Assembly (NCBI RefSeq): GCF_003605475.1
Contig: NZ_RAHX01000001.1
Span: 310,001 to 374,000 of the forward strand
Direction: 5' to 3'
DNA: 64,000 nt
Source: Aurantiacibacter aquimixticola
GTDB lineage: Bacteria; Pseudomonadota; Alphaproteobacteria; Sphingomonadales; Sphingomonadaceae
Below are positions 8,201 through 16,843 of the stretch, piece by piece; position 1 is the first letter of the stretch; every line of letters begins with the position of its first letter. The position numbers and the translations under genes are program-made. The notes under the pieces were generated by a model. That model was not told the DNA's origin. It saw only the letters and a list, made by a program, of their open reading frames with translations, and searched no databases.

Positions 8201-8902
8201 TTGCGCAAGCTAGGCATGATCGGCGGCATGAGCTGGGTTTCGACCCACCGCTTCTACGAGCGGGTCAACCGTATCGTGCAGCGCGAAACGGGCGCGCCTG
8301 CCTCCGCGCCCATGCTCATCGAAAGCCTGGATTTCGCGAGCGTCTTTCGCCCGCAGAGCAGCGAGGAATGGGACAACGCCGTGCGGATCGTAGCCGAGTC
8401 CGGCAAGCGGCTGGCCGATGCGGGCGCGGAAATGCTGGTGATCGGGGCCAATTCCATGCACAAGGCCTATGCCGAGGTGCAGGCGCAGGTCGAGATACCG
8501 GTGCTCCACATCGCCGAATGCGTGGGCCGCAAGATGAAAGCGGACGGCGTGCAGACAGCGGTGCTGGTCGGCACCAAAAGCGTCATGACCGAAAGCTTCT
8601 ACCGCCGCCGCCTCGTCGCTCACGATGTCGATTTGATCCCGCCGGACATGGACCATGTCGAACAGCTGGACCGGATCATCTATGAAGAGCTGATGGTGGG
8701 CAAGGCGAAGAAGGATTCCGGCCGTACGCTGCGTTCCATGTTCACCCGCTACGAGGCGGATGGCGCAAAAGCGGTGGTGCTCGCCAATACCGAGCTCGAA
8801 CTGATCGTCGATGTCGATGCGAATGTCATCCCGATCTACGATTGCATGGGCATTTACGCCAGGGCGGCGGCGGACTGGATCATGGGCGAAAAGGCCGAAT
8901 AG
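8201..8902 (+). CDS. Aspartate/glutamate racemase-family protein lacking both catalytic cysteines
   Basis: The 233-residue protein has the fold markers of the Asp/Glu racemase superfamily: KLGMIGGMSWVSTHRFYE at the N-terminus, ANSMHKAYAEV near residue 83, LVGTKSVMTESFY, and LANTELELI near residue 196. A TTG start at 8201 is chosen because GGGG lies six bases upstream and the family needs the strand before MIGGMSW. Active racemases use Cys, or Thr plus Cys, at the two catalytic positions (xNTxH and xCTE). Here these are Ala83 and Asn196, so classical racemization is doubtful. Another lyase or isomerase, or a binding role, is possible. Confidence 0.8.
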   Translation: MRKLGMIGGMSWVSTHRFYERVNRIVQRETGAPASAPMLIESLDFASVFRPQSSEEWDNAVRIVAESGKRLADAGAEMLVIGANSMHKAYAEVQAQVEIPVLHIAECVGRKMKADGVQTAVLVGTKSVMTESFYRRRLVAHDVDLIPPDMDHVEQLDRIIYEELMVGKAKKDSGRTLRSMFTRYEADGAKAVVLANTELELIVDVDANVIPIYDCMGIYARAAADWIMGEKAE

Positions 8903-8963
8903 CGCCCGCGTTCCCCAGCTGTTCCCGTTGTCACCCGGTGGCCGCTCGCTTAGCGCAGCGGCC

Positions 8964-10124
8964 ATGTCCCGCGCCCCCTATGCCGCCGATCCCGAGACAA
9001 GCCGCGGGCGCGAATTCGATCAGCCGGGCCACACCGCACGCGGGCCCCGCAGCGCTTTCCAGCGCGACCGGGATCGCATCATTCATTCGATCGCCTTCCG
9101 CCGGCTCGCGGGCAAGACGCAGGTGTTCATCGCCCCCGATGGAGACCATTACCGCGTCCGCCTGACGCACAGTCTCGAGGTCGCGCAGATCGGGCGCGTC
9201 ATTGCCCGCCAGCTGGGCCTCGACGAGGATCTGACCGAGGCTCTGTGCCTTGCGCACGATCTCGGCCATCCCCCTTTCGGCCATTCCGGGGAGGACGCGC
9301 TGGATGCCGCGCTTAAAAGGCGGGGCGGTTTCGACCACAATGGCCACACGTTGAGAACGGCGATGCGGATCGACAGCCCCTATTGCGGCATGCCGGGGCT
9401 CAATCTCAGCTGGGAAGTGCTCGAAGGGCTCGCCAAGCATAACGGACCGGTCGCGGAACCCGAATGGGCACTGGCCGAGCTCGATGCGCAATTCCCGTTG
9501 GAGCTCACCCGCTATCCGACGCTGGAAGCGCAGATTGCGGCGCTGGCGGACGATATCGCCTATGACAATCACGATATCGACGATGGCCTTCGCGCAGGCT
9601 TTCTGGAGCTCGACGACCTGCTGACGCTGGATTTCGTCGCCGATATCTGGCGCGACGTCGAAAAGCGCTTTCCCGGCGCGTCGCAGGAGGAATTGCTGCG
9701 CGAGCTTGTGCGAAGCCAGATCGGGATCATGGTCAATGACGTGCTGAAAATGACCGAAGAGGGACTAAGAGGGGTCGATAGCGTGCAGGACGTGCGCGAT
9801 GCCGGGCACGCGCTTGCCGCTTTCTCCCCCGAGATGGCGCAGCGCGAAAGGCGGCTGAAGGCTTTCATGTACGATCGGCTCTACCATCACGAGGAGCAGC
9901 TGCGCACCGCGGGGCTGGCCAAGGACGTGATCGCACGGCTTTATGCCGCATACGACCAGAAGCCCGATCTGATGGCGGCAAGCTGGGCCACCTCGATCCC
10001 CGAAAGCGAGCCGGAACGCGGGCGGCATATCGCCGATTTCATCGCCGGGATGACGGACAATTACGCCATGCGCCAATATGCGGCGATCTTCGGATCGGCA
10101 CCGGAAGGGCTTTCCAATGTCTGA
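8964..10124 (+). CDS. dgt: Deoxyguanosinetriphosphate triphosphohydrolase-like HD protein
   Basis: Hydrolyses dNTPs to deoxynucleoside and triphosphate; cytoplasmic. The 386-residue protein shows the N-terminal RDRDRIIHSIAFRRLAGKTQ, the HD-domain histidine in RLTHSLEVAQIGR, and the metal-binding HD pair in LCLAHDLGHPPFGHSGEDAL. A later Asp lies in ALADDIAYDNHDIDDGL. Start ATG 8964 gives the family N-terminus MSRAPYAADP; the frame runs open upstream into 8811 but without homology. The stop overlaps the next gene by eight bases. Confidence 0.92.
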   Translation: MSRAPYAADPETSRGREFDQPGHTARGPRSAFQRDRDRIIHSIAFRRLAGKTQVFIAPDGDHYRVRLTHSLEVAQIGRVIARQLGLDEDLTEALCLAHDLGHPPFGHSGEDALDAALKRRGGFDHNGHTLRTAMRIDSPYCGMPGLNLSWEVLEGLAKHNGPVAEPEWALAELDAQFPLELTRYPTLEAQIAALADDIAYDNHDIDDGLRAGFLELDDLLTLDFVADIWRDVEKRFPGASQEELLRELVRSQIGIMVNDVLKMTEEGLRGVDSVQDVRDAGHALAAFSPEMAQRERRLKAFMYDRLYHHEEQLRTAGLAKDVIARLYAAYDQKPDLMAASWATSIPESEPERGRHIADFIAGMTDNYAMRQYAAIFGSAPEGLSNV

Positions 10125-10824
10125 GAATATCAGGGCGCTGCTCGTCGGCGCCACAGGCCTGATCGGCCGAACCGTCATCGCCCGCTCGCCAGATTTGCGC
10201 GGGCTCGTCCTACAGGCATTGGCACGGCGCGAAATGAAATTTCCGCAAGGTGCGCGGATCGAGCTGGTGCTGGCACCCAGCGAGGAATGGCCCAATGTCG
10301 TCCAGCAGCTTTCGCCCGAAGCGCTGATCTGCGCGCTCGGCACCACCCGCCGCAAGGCCGGAAGCAATGAAGCGCGCCGCGAGGTCGATCACGATCTCGT
10401 TCTCGAATTCGCAACCGCGGCGAAGGAAGCCGGTGTGCGCAATTTCGTGCATGTCAGCTCGGTCGGCGCGGACCGCTATTCGAAGAACGCCTACCTGCAG
10501 GTGAAGGGGGAAACCGAGCACGACCTGAAGGCGCTCAAATTTCACCGGCTCGACATATTACGGCCCGGCCTGCTGCGCGGGCGGCGGGAGAACGATATTC
10601 GTCCGCTGGAAGCGTTGGGCCAGATGGTCGCGCCGATGGCCGACATGTTTCTTTCCGGCGGCAAGAGCAAATTTAGATCCATGCGCGCGCCGGACCTTGC
10701 CGACGCGGCTTTGCAGGCGGCGTCGTCCAAGGCGGGCGGGCAGTTCATTCACGAACACGATGCGATCATGCGGCTGGCGCGCGAATTTCAGCGTGCACTG
10801 GCGGTGGCGGAGGAGGCTGAGTGA
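10117..10824 (+). CDS. NAD(P)-binding Rossmann-fold protein, atypical short-chain/NmrA-like
   Basis: The 235-residue protein opens with a dinucleotide-binding motif ALLVGATGLIGRTV. It continues with CALGTTRRKAGSNEARREVD, FVHVSSVGAD and a Y-x3-K pair in KNAYLQVKGETE, the layout of the HTATIP2/NmrA-like branch of extended short-chain dehydrogenases. Substrate is unknown. It overlaps dgt by eight bases and the following ABA4-like gene by four (GTGA), so it is probably cotranscribed with both. Confidence 0.8.
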   Translation: MSENIRALLVGATGLIGRTVIARSPDLRGLVLQALARREMKFPQGARIELVLAPSEEWPNVVQQLSPEALICALGTTRRKAGSNEARREVDHDLVLEFATAAKEAGVRNFVHVSSVGADRYSKNAYLQVKGETEHDLKALKFHRLDILRPGLLRGRRENDIRPLEALGQMVAPMADMFLSGGKSKFRSMRAPDLADAALQAASSKAGGQFIHEHDAIMRLAREFQRALAVAEEAE

Positions 10825-11291
10825 ACTGGGATCTCGCTTTCAATATCGCGCAGGGCTGGACGATCCTGATGTGGGCCGTGCTCATCCTCGCGCCGCGCAC
10901 GCAGTTGGTGCAGACGGTGATATTCTACGCCGGGGCGGGCCTGCTGTGCTTCGCCTACGCGCTGTTCATGGCGCTGGTGCTGACCGGCGCGGTCGATCCG
11001 GCGGCGACGGGTGAGGGCGGTGGAGGCGGCTTCACGACCATCGAGGGCGTGCGGGCGCTGTTCGCATCCGACGGCGGTGTCACGATCGGCTGGATACATT
11101 ACCTCGCCTTCGATCTGTTCGTCGGATTGTGGATCGGCAGGGATGCGGACCACAAGGGCTTTTCGCGATGGGTGCAGGCGCCGGTGCTTGTGCTGACGCT
11201 GATGGCCGGCCCCGCCGGACTTCTCGTCTGGATCGCAATTCGCGAACGCCGTGCGCGGGCGGCGGCCGGGCCGCGCCGGGTCTCGCGTTGA
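10821..11291 (+). CDS. ABA4-like membrane protein (DUF4281)
   Basis: The 156-residue protein has four predicted membrane helices and the family hallmark WIHYLAFDLFVGLWIGRDAD. It belongs to the ABA4-like family, named after a plant protein needed for neoxanthin formation; the bacterial role is unknown, although a carotenoid connection would suit pigmented Erythrobacteraceae. The start is GTG at 10821, overlapping the preceding stop in GTGA. A Gly-rich loop (GEGGGGGF) separates helices two and three. Confidence 0.82.
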   Translation: MNWDLAFNIAQGWTILMWAVLILAPRTQLVQTVIFYAGAGLLCFAYALFMALVLTGAVDPAATGEGGGGGFTTIEGVRALFASDGGVTIGWIHYLAFDLFVGLWIGRDADHKGFSRWVQAPVLVLTLMAGPAGLLVWIAIRERRARAAAGPRRVSR

Positions 11292-11884
11292 AGCGCCACG
11301 CCCCTGCCACACAGCGCAACCGGGCCGCCATCGCCGGCGTCCTTGCCGAAGAGCTGCCCGACGCGGGGACCGTCCTGGAAATCGCCAGCGGAACGGGCGA
11401 GCATGCGATCTATTTCGCGCGCCGCTTCACGCAGCTTGCCTGGCAACCCAGCGATCCCGATCAGGAGGCGCTAACTTCGATCGCGGCGTATCGGGAAGAG
11501 TCGGCTCTGGCCAATCTGCGCGCGCCGGTCGCACTCGATGCGAGCGAGCATGGTTGGCCACGGGAGGAGGCAGCCGCCATCCTGTGCGTCAACATGATCC
11601 ATATCAGCCCGCCCGAGGCGACGCGGGGACTGTTGGCGGGCGCGGGGCGTCTCCTCAATCAGGGCGCGCCGCTGATCCTTTACGGCCCGTTTTTCGAGCG
11701 CGAGGTCGAAACCGCGCCGTCCAATCTCGCATTCGATGCCAGCCTGAAATCGCGCGATCCGCGCTGGGGCATTCGCGATGTCGCCTGGCTCGACGAGCTT
11801 GCGAGCGCGGCGGGGCTGAGCAGAACCCGCCGCGTCGAAATGCCGGCGAACAATCTGATGCTCGTCTATCGCAAGTCCGCATAG
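11288..11884 (+). CDS. DUF938 SAM-dependent methyltransferase-like protein
   Basis: This is a 198-residue protein of the DUF938 family, class I methyltransferase fold. TVLEIASGTGEHAIYFAR is the SAM-binding motif I, and ILCVNMIHISPPEATRGLL is the family signature. The TTG at 11288 overlaps the previous stop (TTGA) and gives the expected N-terminus KRHAPATQRNR, so it is preferred to later starts. The substrate is not known. It is the last gene of the run starting at dgt and is followed by a terminator hairpin. Confidence 0.85.
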   Translation: MKRHAPATQRNRAAIAGVLAEELPDAGTVLEIASGTGEHAIYFARRFTQLAWQPSDPDQEALTSIAAYREESALANLRAPVALDASEHGWPREEAAAILCVNMIHISPPEATRGLLAGAGRLLNQGAPLILYGPFFEREVETAPSNLAFDASLKSRDPRWGIRDVAWLDELASAAGLSRTRRVEMPANNLMLVYRKSA

Positions 11885-11886
11885 CA

Positions 11887-11918
11887 AAACGCCCGCCGGA
11901 TCGCTCCGCCGGGCGTTT
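11887..11918. terminator. Bidirectional terminator between convergent genes
   Basis: The hairpin AAACGCCCGCCGGA / TCCGCCGGGCGTTT has a four-base loop (TCGC) and one mismatch, with an A run on the left and a T run on the right. It lies directly after the DUF938 stop and 21 bases beyond the entericidin stop on the other strand, so it can serve both. Confidence 0.8.
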
Positions 11919-11939
11919 CAGCACAAAATCGGTAATCGA

Positions 11940-12068
11940 TCAGATGGCGCGGTCGCCAGCTTCGCCGACGGACTCGATGTCCTGGCCAAGGCCCTTGATC
12001 GTGTTGCACGCGGTGGCGGACACGGCGAGGGCGGAAACGCCGATGGCGATCATAATCTTGCGGATCAT
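11940..12068 (-). CDS. Entericidin A/B family lipoprotein
   Basis: The 42-residue protein MIRKIMIAIGVSALAVSATA is followed by the lipidated Cys and then NTIKGLGQDIESVGEAGDRAI. Size, lipobox and the NT(I/V)xGxGxD motif match entericidin lipoproteins, small outer-membrane-associated peptides. The ATG at 12068 has AGGAG ten bases upstream; the frame extends upstream without meaningful sequence. It stands alone in front of the terminator shared with the DUF938 gene. Confidence 0.9.
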   Translation of the reverse strand: MIRKIMIAIGVSALAVSATACNTIKGLGQDIESVGEAGDRAI

Positions 12069-12130
12069 TGCAAACTCCTGGTCTTGCGTGGCTTTGACGC
12101 CCTGTTGACGTGAAAACCTACCAGCACCGG

Positions 12131-13045
12131 TCAAGTTCCGCCAGCGCCTTGCACGATGGCAGCCCTCTGGCGGCTCAGAACCCGCTCACGCCAGGTGATG
12201 AGCAGGCCTGCACCGATCACCAGCGGCGCGCCGAGCCAGGTGGTGACGGGCGGCACGGTGCTGAAGACGATCCAGCCGAGCAGCGTCGCCCAGATGAGAT
12301 TGGAATAGTCCATCACGATGACGCTCGACACCGTGCCGTATCGCAGCGCTAGCGTGATCAGCACCTGGCCCCACGTGCCGGTGATGCCGATGCCGAGAAG
12401 CAGCAGCCATTGCTGCGCGGTAAGCGGCTCGTGCACGAAAAAAAGCGCGGGCAGGGCGACGATGACGGTCGCGACGGCAAACCAGAACACGATGGCGACG
12501 GGATGATCCGTCCGCCCCAGATCGCGGATCTGGATAGAGATGAGCGCGATCATGAATGCGCCGCCCAGCGCCACCATCGCGCCGAACAGCGGAATGTCGT
12601 TGCCGCCCGGCTGCGCGATGACAAGGATGCCGGCAAAGCCCGCAATCACCGCGGACCAGCGCCATGAGCCGACCGTTTCCTTCAGCAGGACGATCGACAG
12701 GATGACGGCGAAGATCGGGGCGGAGAAGGACAACGCCGTCGCTTCGGCAAGCGGCAGCAGGATCACGCCGCCGAAATTCAGGACCATGCCGACAATGCCA
12801 TATCCCGCCCGCACGGCATGTGCCTTTGGTCGGTCGGTTCTTATCAGGTGCATGCCGCCAGCCATCGCCGCCCAGGCGAGCACGATGGGAACGGAGACGA
12901 ACTGGCGCCAGAAAATGATCTCCAGCAAATGCACGCCGGTATCGTCCGCCAGCTTGATAAGAACGGCCATCGCCGCAAAGCCGCCAATGCCGAGAAGGCG
13001 CAGGAGAAGGGCCAGCAAGGGCCGGTCGGCGACGGAATGGCTCAC
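12131..13045 (-). CDS. DMT-superfamily (EamA) transporter
   Basis: The 304-residue inner-membrane protein has about ten hydrophobic helices arranged as two EamA repeats, with AVILSIVLLKETVGSWRW closing the first and VIGAGLLITWRERVLSR near the end. Such proteins export metabolites or drugs; the substrate cannot be told from sequence. The apparent start is GTG at 13045. A second EamA transporter lies at 15225, but the two are too different in sequence to be a recent tandem copy. Confidence 0.85.
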   Translation of the reverse strand: MSHSVADRPLLALLLRLLGIGGFAAMAVLIKLADDTGVHLLEIIFWRQFVSVPIVLAWAAMAGGMHLIRTDRPKAHAVRAGYGIVGMVLNFGGVILLPLAEATALSFSAPIFAVILSIVLLKETVGSWRWSAVIAGFAGILVIAQPGGNDIPLFGAMVALGGAFMIALISIQIRDLGRTDHPVAIVFWFAVATVIVALPALFFVHEPLTAQQWLLLLGIGITGTWGQVLITLALRYGTVSSVIVMDYSNLIWATLLGWIVFSTVPPVTTWLGAPLVIGAGLLITWRERVLSRQRAAIVQGAGGT

Positions 13046-13120
13046 CGCCGCGCCATAGGCCAGCGCGCGGGGCGATCAAGCGTTGTCGGCGCGGGCCGGT
13101 CGATCTATTTCGCAGCCGAG

Positions 13121-13351
13121 ATGGTCTGGCCCGATTTCATCACCTTTGCGAGCGATGCGACCCGCTACATGCTGGCGGGCGCGGCGCTGCTGGTGCTGTC
13201 GGCAATCGCTGCCTTGGGAGAGAGACGTCGTGCGCGCCGCAAGCACCCCGATGCGGTCGGCGTAATGCCATGGCGCGACATCGCCGCGCTCAGCACCTTT
13301 GCCGGGCTGGCGCTGCTGGCGTTCGGAGCGATCGGCTGGCTGCGCGGATAG
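13121..13351 (+). CDS. Small two-helix membrane protein, unknown function
   Basis: A 76-residue protein beginning MVWPDFITFASDATRYMLAG, with two hydrophobic helices (LAGAALLVLSAIAAL and LSTFAGLALLAFGAIGWL) joined by a basic loop ERRRARRKHP. The hydrophobic/basic pattern and GC-rich third positions look like a true gene rather than noise. It is divergent from the DMT transporter. No family was recognised. Confidence 0.6.
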   Translation: MVWPDFITFASDATRYMLAGAALLVLSAIAALGERRRARRKHPDAVGVMPWRDIAALSTFAGLALLAFGAIGWLRG

Positions 13352-13475
13352 GGCTTTCCTACAGGCTGGCAGCGTGCGTAGCTTCACCGCAACGCTCTTT
13401 CACACCTGTCGATATCGCGCTTGGCTGCGGCCTTTGCAAACACTTGCCCGCCGCATGTGTTTCATCAACCAACGC

Positions 13476-15002
13476 TTACAGACACGCTTCCAGATAGGCC
13501 TGGTCGAATCCGAATTGGCGCGCTTTTTCAAGCGTATAGGGGCGAAGGCCGGAGGAACGATGCTCACCGATGATCTTGCCGTCCTCGCTCTCGTCGAGAT
13601 ATTCGAAGTTGAACAGCTCCTGCGTCACGATCACGTCGCCTTCCATGCCGATCACCTCGGTGATGTTGGTGGTGCGGCGCGAACCGTCGCGAAGGCGCTT
13701 CACCTGCACGATCAGATCGACGGATTCGGCGATCTGACGGCTGATGGCTTCTTTCGGGATCTTGATGTCGCCCATCAGGATCATGTTTTCCATACGGCCC
13801 AGACATTCGCGCGGACTGTTGGCGTGCAGCGTACACATGGAGCCGTCATGGCCGGTGTTCATGGCGGCGAGGAGGTCGAAACATTCCGCTCCACGAATTT
13901 CGCCCAGGATGATCCGGTCAGGGCGCATACGCAGGGCGTTCTTCACAAGATCGCCAATGGTGATGGCGCCCTGGCCCTCCAGGTTCGGCGGGCGGGTTTC
14001 CAGCGGCAGCCAGTGCGGCTGCTGCAGGCGAAGTTCGGCGGCGTCCTCGATGGTCAGCACACGCTCGCCCGGGTCGATCATTTTGGACAGCGAGTTGAGC
14101 ATCGTCGTCTTGCCCGAGCCGGTACCGCCCGAGATCACGACGTTCATGCGGCAGGCACCGGCAATTTTCAGCGCCGTACACATCTTGTCGTTCATCGAAC
14201 CCCAATCGCGCAGATTGTCCAGCGTGATGGGCTTTTCGGAGAACTTACGAATGGAGATCGCGGTGCCGCGCAGCGAAAGCGGTGGCACGATGACGTTGAC
14301 GCGGCTGCCGTCTTTCAGGCGGGCGTCGGCGAGCGGCGTGGTCTGATCGACGCGACGGCCGACCTGGTTCACGATGCGCTGGGCGATCTGGAAAAGGTGC
14401 CCTTCGTCGCGGAACTTGATCGGCGCGACGATCAGCTTGCCCTTCTTTTCGATGTAGGTCTGGTCCGGGCCGTTGACCATGATGTCCGACACGTCGGGAT
14501 CGCCAAGCAGCTCTTCCAGCGGACCGAAGCCGAGCAATTCGTCGATCAGCACCTTTTCCAGCGCGAACTGCTCGCGCCGGTTCAGCGTGACCTTCAGTTC
14601 GGCCAGCACTTCCATGATGATCGGGCGAAATTCCTCGGAAAGCTCTTCCTTGGAAAGCGTCGCCGCCGCTTCGGGATCGACACGTTCGAGCAGGCGCGGC
14701 AGCACCTGTTCCTTGATCTTGTGGACGCTGGCTTCGAAGCCGCCGATTTCCTGCTTTTCGTGAATGGCGTTGGCGCGTTCGGAAAGGCGATCCATCGCAT
14801 CGGCGTTTCGATCATTACCGGCGGAAACCGGTGCACCTTCTGGCGGGACGGGCGGGAATTGCTCTCCGCCTTCTGCGGGCTTTTCCGCATCCGGGGCGCC
14901 GCCATTGCCGCCGCCGCCGCGCATCGGCTTGGCAACACCGAAGCTCGGGCGTGCGCCCTTGCTCATTCCGCCGGTGCCATTCTTGCGTCCGAAAGCGCTC
15001 AT
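13476..15002 (-). CDS. cpaF: CpaF/TadA-type secretion ATPase
   Basis: The 508-residue ATPase of the Tad (Flp) pilus or type II/IV secretion family powers pilus assembly at the inner membrane. An N-terminal Gly/Pro-rich disordered part of about 70 residues precedes the conserved body. It has GFGPLEELLGDPDVSDIMVN, Walker A VISGGTGSGKTTMLNSLSK, Walker B region PDRIILGEIRGAECFDLL, and the His box GSMCTLHANSPRE. No other tad/cpa gene is within the window, so this copy is isolated from the rest of its machine on at least the visible sides. Confidence 0.92.
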   Translation of the reverse strand: MSAFGRKNGTGGMSKGARPSFGVAKPMRGGGGNGGAPDAEKPAEGGEQFPPVPPEGAPVSAGNDRNADAMDRLSERANAIHEKQEIGGFEASVHKIKEQVLPRLLERVDPEAAATLSKEELSEEFRPIIMEVLAELKVTLNRREQFALEKVLIDELLGFGPLEELLGDPDVSDIMVNGPDQTYIEKKGKLIVAPIKFRDEGHLFQIAQRIVNQVGRRVDQTTPLADARLKDGSRVNVIVPPLSLRGTAISIRKFSEKPITLDNLRDWGSMNDKMCTALKIAGACRMNVVISGGTGSGKTTMLNSLSKMIDPGERVLTIEDAAELRLQQPHWLPLETRPPNLEGQGAITIGDLVKNALRMRPDRIILGEIRGAECFDLLAAMNTGHDGSMCTLHANSPRECLGRMENMILMGDIKIPKEAISRQIAESVDLIVQVKRLRDGSRRTTNITEVIGMEGDVIVTQELFNFEYLDESEDGKIIGEHRSSGLRPYTLEKARQFGFDQAYLEACL

Positions 15003-15224
15003 CGATTGCCCCTCGTCAAATTCAAATCGACCGCGCCCGAAACGGATGCAGTCATTGCGTAAGGGCGGTGTCGCCGAGTTTGGTAAATAAATCGCAAACC
15101 TTGTGTCCGCGATTTTGGCGATCGCGTCCGATCCGGTGGCATTTCCGAGCTTCGCACAAACACGTTGAAGCCATGCGGAGCGCCCCCTAAGCGGCTTTCA
15201 GCGACGCAAGCAGGAACAGTCGAC

Positions 15225-16130
15225 ATGCAACAATCGGACAGGGCGGGGCTGCTGTTCGCCCTGGCCGGGTTCACCCTCCTGTCCATCGGCGACACGGTGG
15301 TGAAAAGCATGGCGGACGAATGGACGCCAAGCGCGCTCGCGGCCGTACGCTACACGCTGGGCGCGGTCGGCCTTTCGGCGCTGCTGATGGCGCGGGAAGG
15401 CACCGCACCCCTCCGCACCGTTCCGAAACCGGCCATCCAGGCGATGCGCGGGCTCGGCGTCGGGATCGCGACGCTCGCCTTCTTCGCCAGCGTGTGGGTC
15501 ATGCCGCTGGCCGATGCCGTCGCCATCACCTTTACCCAACCGATGATCACTGCGCTGCTGGCGGCCTTCTTCCTCGGCGAGCGGCTGCGGGCGAGCACCC
15601 TCGGCGCAACGGTCGTCGCGTTTGTTGGCGTGCTCATCATCCTGCGGCCGAACTTTGCGGAGATCGGCTGGGCCGCGGTCTTCCCGCTGATCTGCGCGAC
15701 CGGCATGGCCGTGCTGATGACGGCCAACCGCGCGGCGAGAGGCGCGGGAAGCGCGCTGGCGGCGCAGGCTTACGTCGCCATCGGCGGAGCGGCCGTGCTT
15801 GTTACCGCGGCAGCCATCGGGCATTTCAGCGGTTATGAGCAGCTGCGCTTCTATTGGCCGGAATGGCATGTCCTCGCCCGCACGGCATTCGTGGCGGTCA
15901 GCGCCAGCACCGCGCACTGGCTCGTCTTCATGGGCACGGAAAGGGCGGGAGCGTCGACCATCGCGCCGATGACATATATCCAGATCCTCGTCGCATCGAC
16001 GCTGGCCTGGATCTTCTTCGACGAGGTGCCCGACCTGATCGCCATCGGCGGCGCGGGGCTGATCATCGCCTCCGGTCTCTGGCTCTGGCGGCAGGGGCAA
16101 AAGCGCGCTGCCGATACCGAGCACCCCTGA
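15225..16130 (+). CDS. DMT-superfamily (EamA) transporter
   Basis: The 301-residue inner-membrane protein has ten predicted helices in two EamA repeats: TFTQPMITALLAAFFLGERL in the first, and IQILVASTLAWIFFDEVPDL in the second. The start ATG 15225 is preferred to an upstream in-frame codon at 15165, because a GCAGGAAC ribosome-binding sequence precedes it and the family starts close to the first helix. Divergent from cpaF; substrate unknown. Confidence 0.87.
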   Translation: MQQSDRAGLLFALAGFTLLSIGDTVVKSMADEWTPSALAAVRYTLGAVGLSALLMAREGTAPLRTVPKPAIQAMRGLGVGIATLAFFASVWVMPLADAVAITFTQPMITALLAAFFLGERLRASTLGATVVAFVGVLIILRPNFAEIGWAAVFPLICATGMAVLMTANRAARGAGSALAAQAYVAIGGAAVLVTAAAIGHFSGYEQLRFYWPEWHVLARTAFVAVSASTAHWLVFMGTERAGASTIAPMTYIQILVASTLAWIFFDEVPDLIAIGGAGLIIASGLWLWRQGQKRAADTEHP

Positions 16131-16190
16131 TGCGGTGACACTGCATGGTCCCTCGGAAACGACGCGTGCTACGTTGGTTCGAATAGGGTG

Positions 16191-16478
16191 ATGAGCGCGA
16201 AAGATGAACAGTTGGACTGCTGGTTATGCGAAAGGCCGCTCGGTCGCAATGTGCAATGGCATCATACCGTGCCCAAATCGAAGCGCGGCCGGGAGACCGT
16301 TGCCGTCCATCCGATCTGTCACAAGACGATTCACGCGCATTTCAACAATGCCGAATTGGCGCGGATGGATGGCGAGCGCGCTCCCTTGCTGGAGCAGGCG
16401 GACATGGCGAAGTTCCTGCGCTGGATCGCAGACAAGCCGCCGGACTTCCATGCACCGACGCGGCGGCCGAAGATCTGA
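16191..16478 (+). CDS. Small HNH endonuclease-like protein
   Basis: A 95-residue protein with a zinc-finger HNH core: CWLCERPLGRNVQWHHTVPK, then HPICHKTIHAHFNNAEL. The paired Cys (CxxC), the HH dyad and the later C-H-x3-H form the metal-binding and catalytic set. Stand-alone proteins of this size are common in alphaproteobacterial chromosomes and are not tied to phages here. GTG 16188 directly precedes the ATG and could be the start. Biological target is unknown. Confidence 0.8.
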   Translation: MSAKDEQLDCWLCERPLGRNVQWHHTVPKSKRGRETVAVHPICHKTIHAHFNNAELARMDGERAPLLEQADMAKFLRWIADKPPDFHAPTRRPKI

Positions 16479-16502
16479 CGAAGTTGACGCTGCCGACCTT
16501 CT

Positions 16503-16543
16503 CAAAAAACGACAAAAGGGGCCGCAGCTTTCGCGCGGCCCCT
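16503..16543 (-). terminator. Terminator of the ATP synthase cluster
   Basis: On the minus strand the hairpin AGGGGCCGC / GCGGCCCCT (nine base pairs) is followed by TTTTGTCGTTTTTT. It starts 37 bases after the atpC stop. The HNH gene converges on it from the other side. Confidence 0.85.
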
Positions 16544-16579
16544 GTTGTGAAGGAGCGCGTTTCGGGCGCAAAGCCCTGT

Positions 16580-16843
16580 TCAGCCCTCGACGTGTTCCGC
16601 CAGCACGGTGAGGCCTTTGTCGCCGACTTCGGCAAAGCCGCCGCGCACTTCGATGCTCTCCGGCTCTCCACCTTCGGTCTTCCACACCTGAACCGCGCCG
16701 TCGCGAATGGTGGACATGAAAGGCGCGTGGCCTTCCAGCACGCCGAATTCGCCTTCGCTGCCGGGCACGACCACCATGTGGACGTCTTCCGAGCGCACGA
16801 GCTTGGATGGGGTTACGAGTTCGAAATGCAGTGCCATTGTCAT
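16580..16843 (-). CDS. atpC: ATP synthase F1 epsilon subunit (short form)
   Basis: The 87-residue epsilon subunit is the rotor-stalk component of F1 at the inner membrane. It contains the N-terminal beta-sandwich domain only ([54 protein letters not shown]). The C-terminal inhibitory two-helix domain of the usual 130 to 140 residue subunit is absent, as in other alphaproteobacteria of this group. It starts at ATG 16843, overlapping the stop of the membrane-protein gene in ATGA, or at ATG 16837. It is the last gene of the cluster before the terminator. Confidence 0.95.
   Translation of the reverse strand: MTMALHFELVTPSKLVRSEDVHMVVVPGSEGEFGVLEGHAPFMSTIRDGAVQVWKTEGGEPESIEVRGGFAEVGDKGLTVLAEHVEG

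Noticed and set aside
16191..16478. Homing endonuclease or phage HNH gene
   Set aside because: Stand-alone small HNH proteins of this type are widespread in alphaproteobacterial chromosomes; no intron, terminase or phage genes are nearby.
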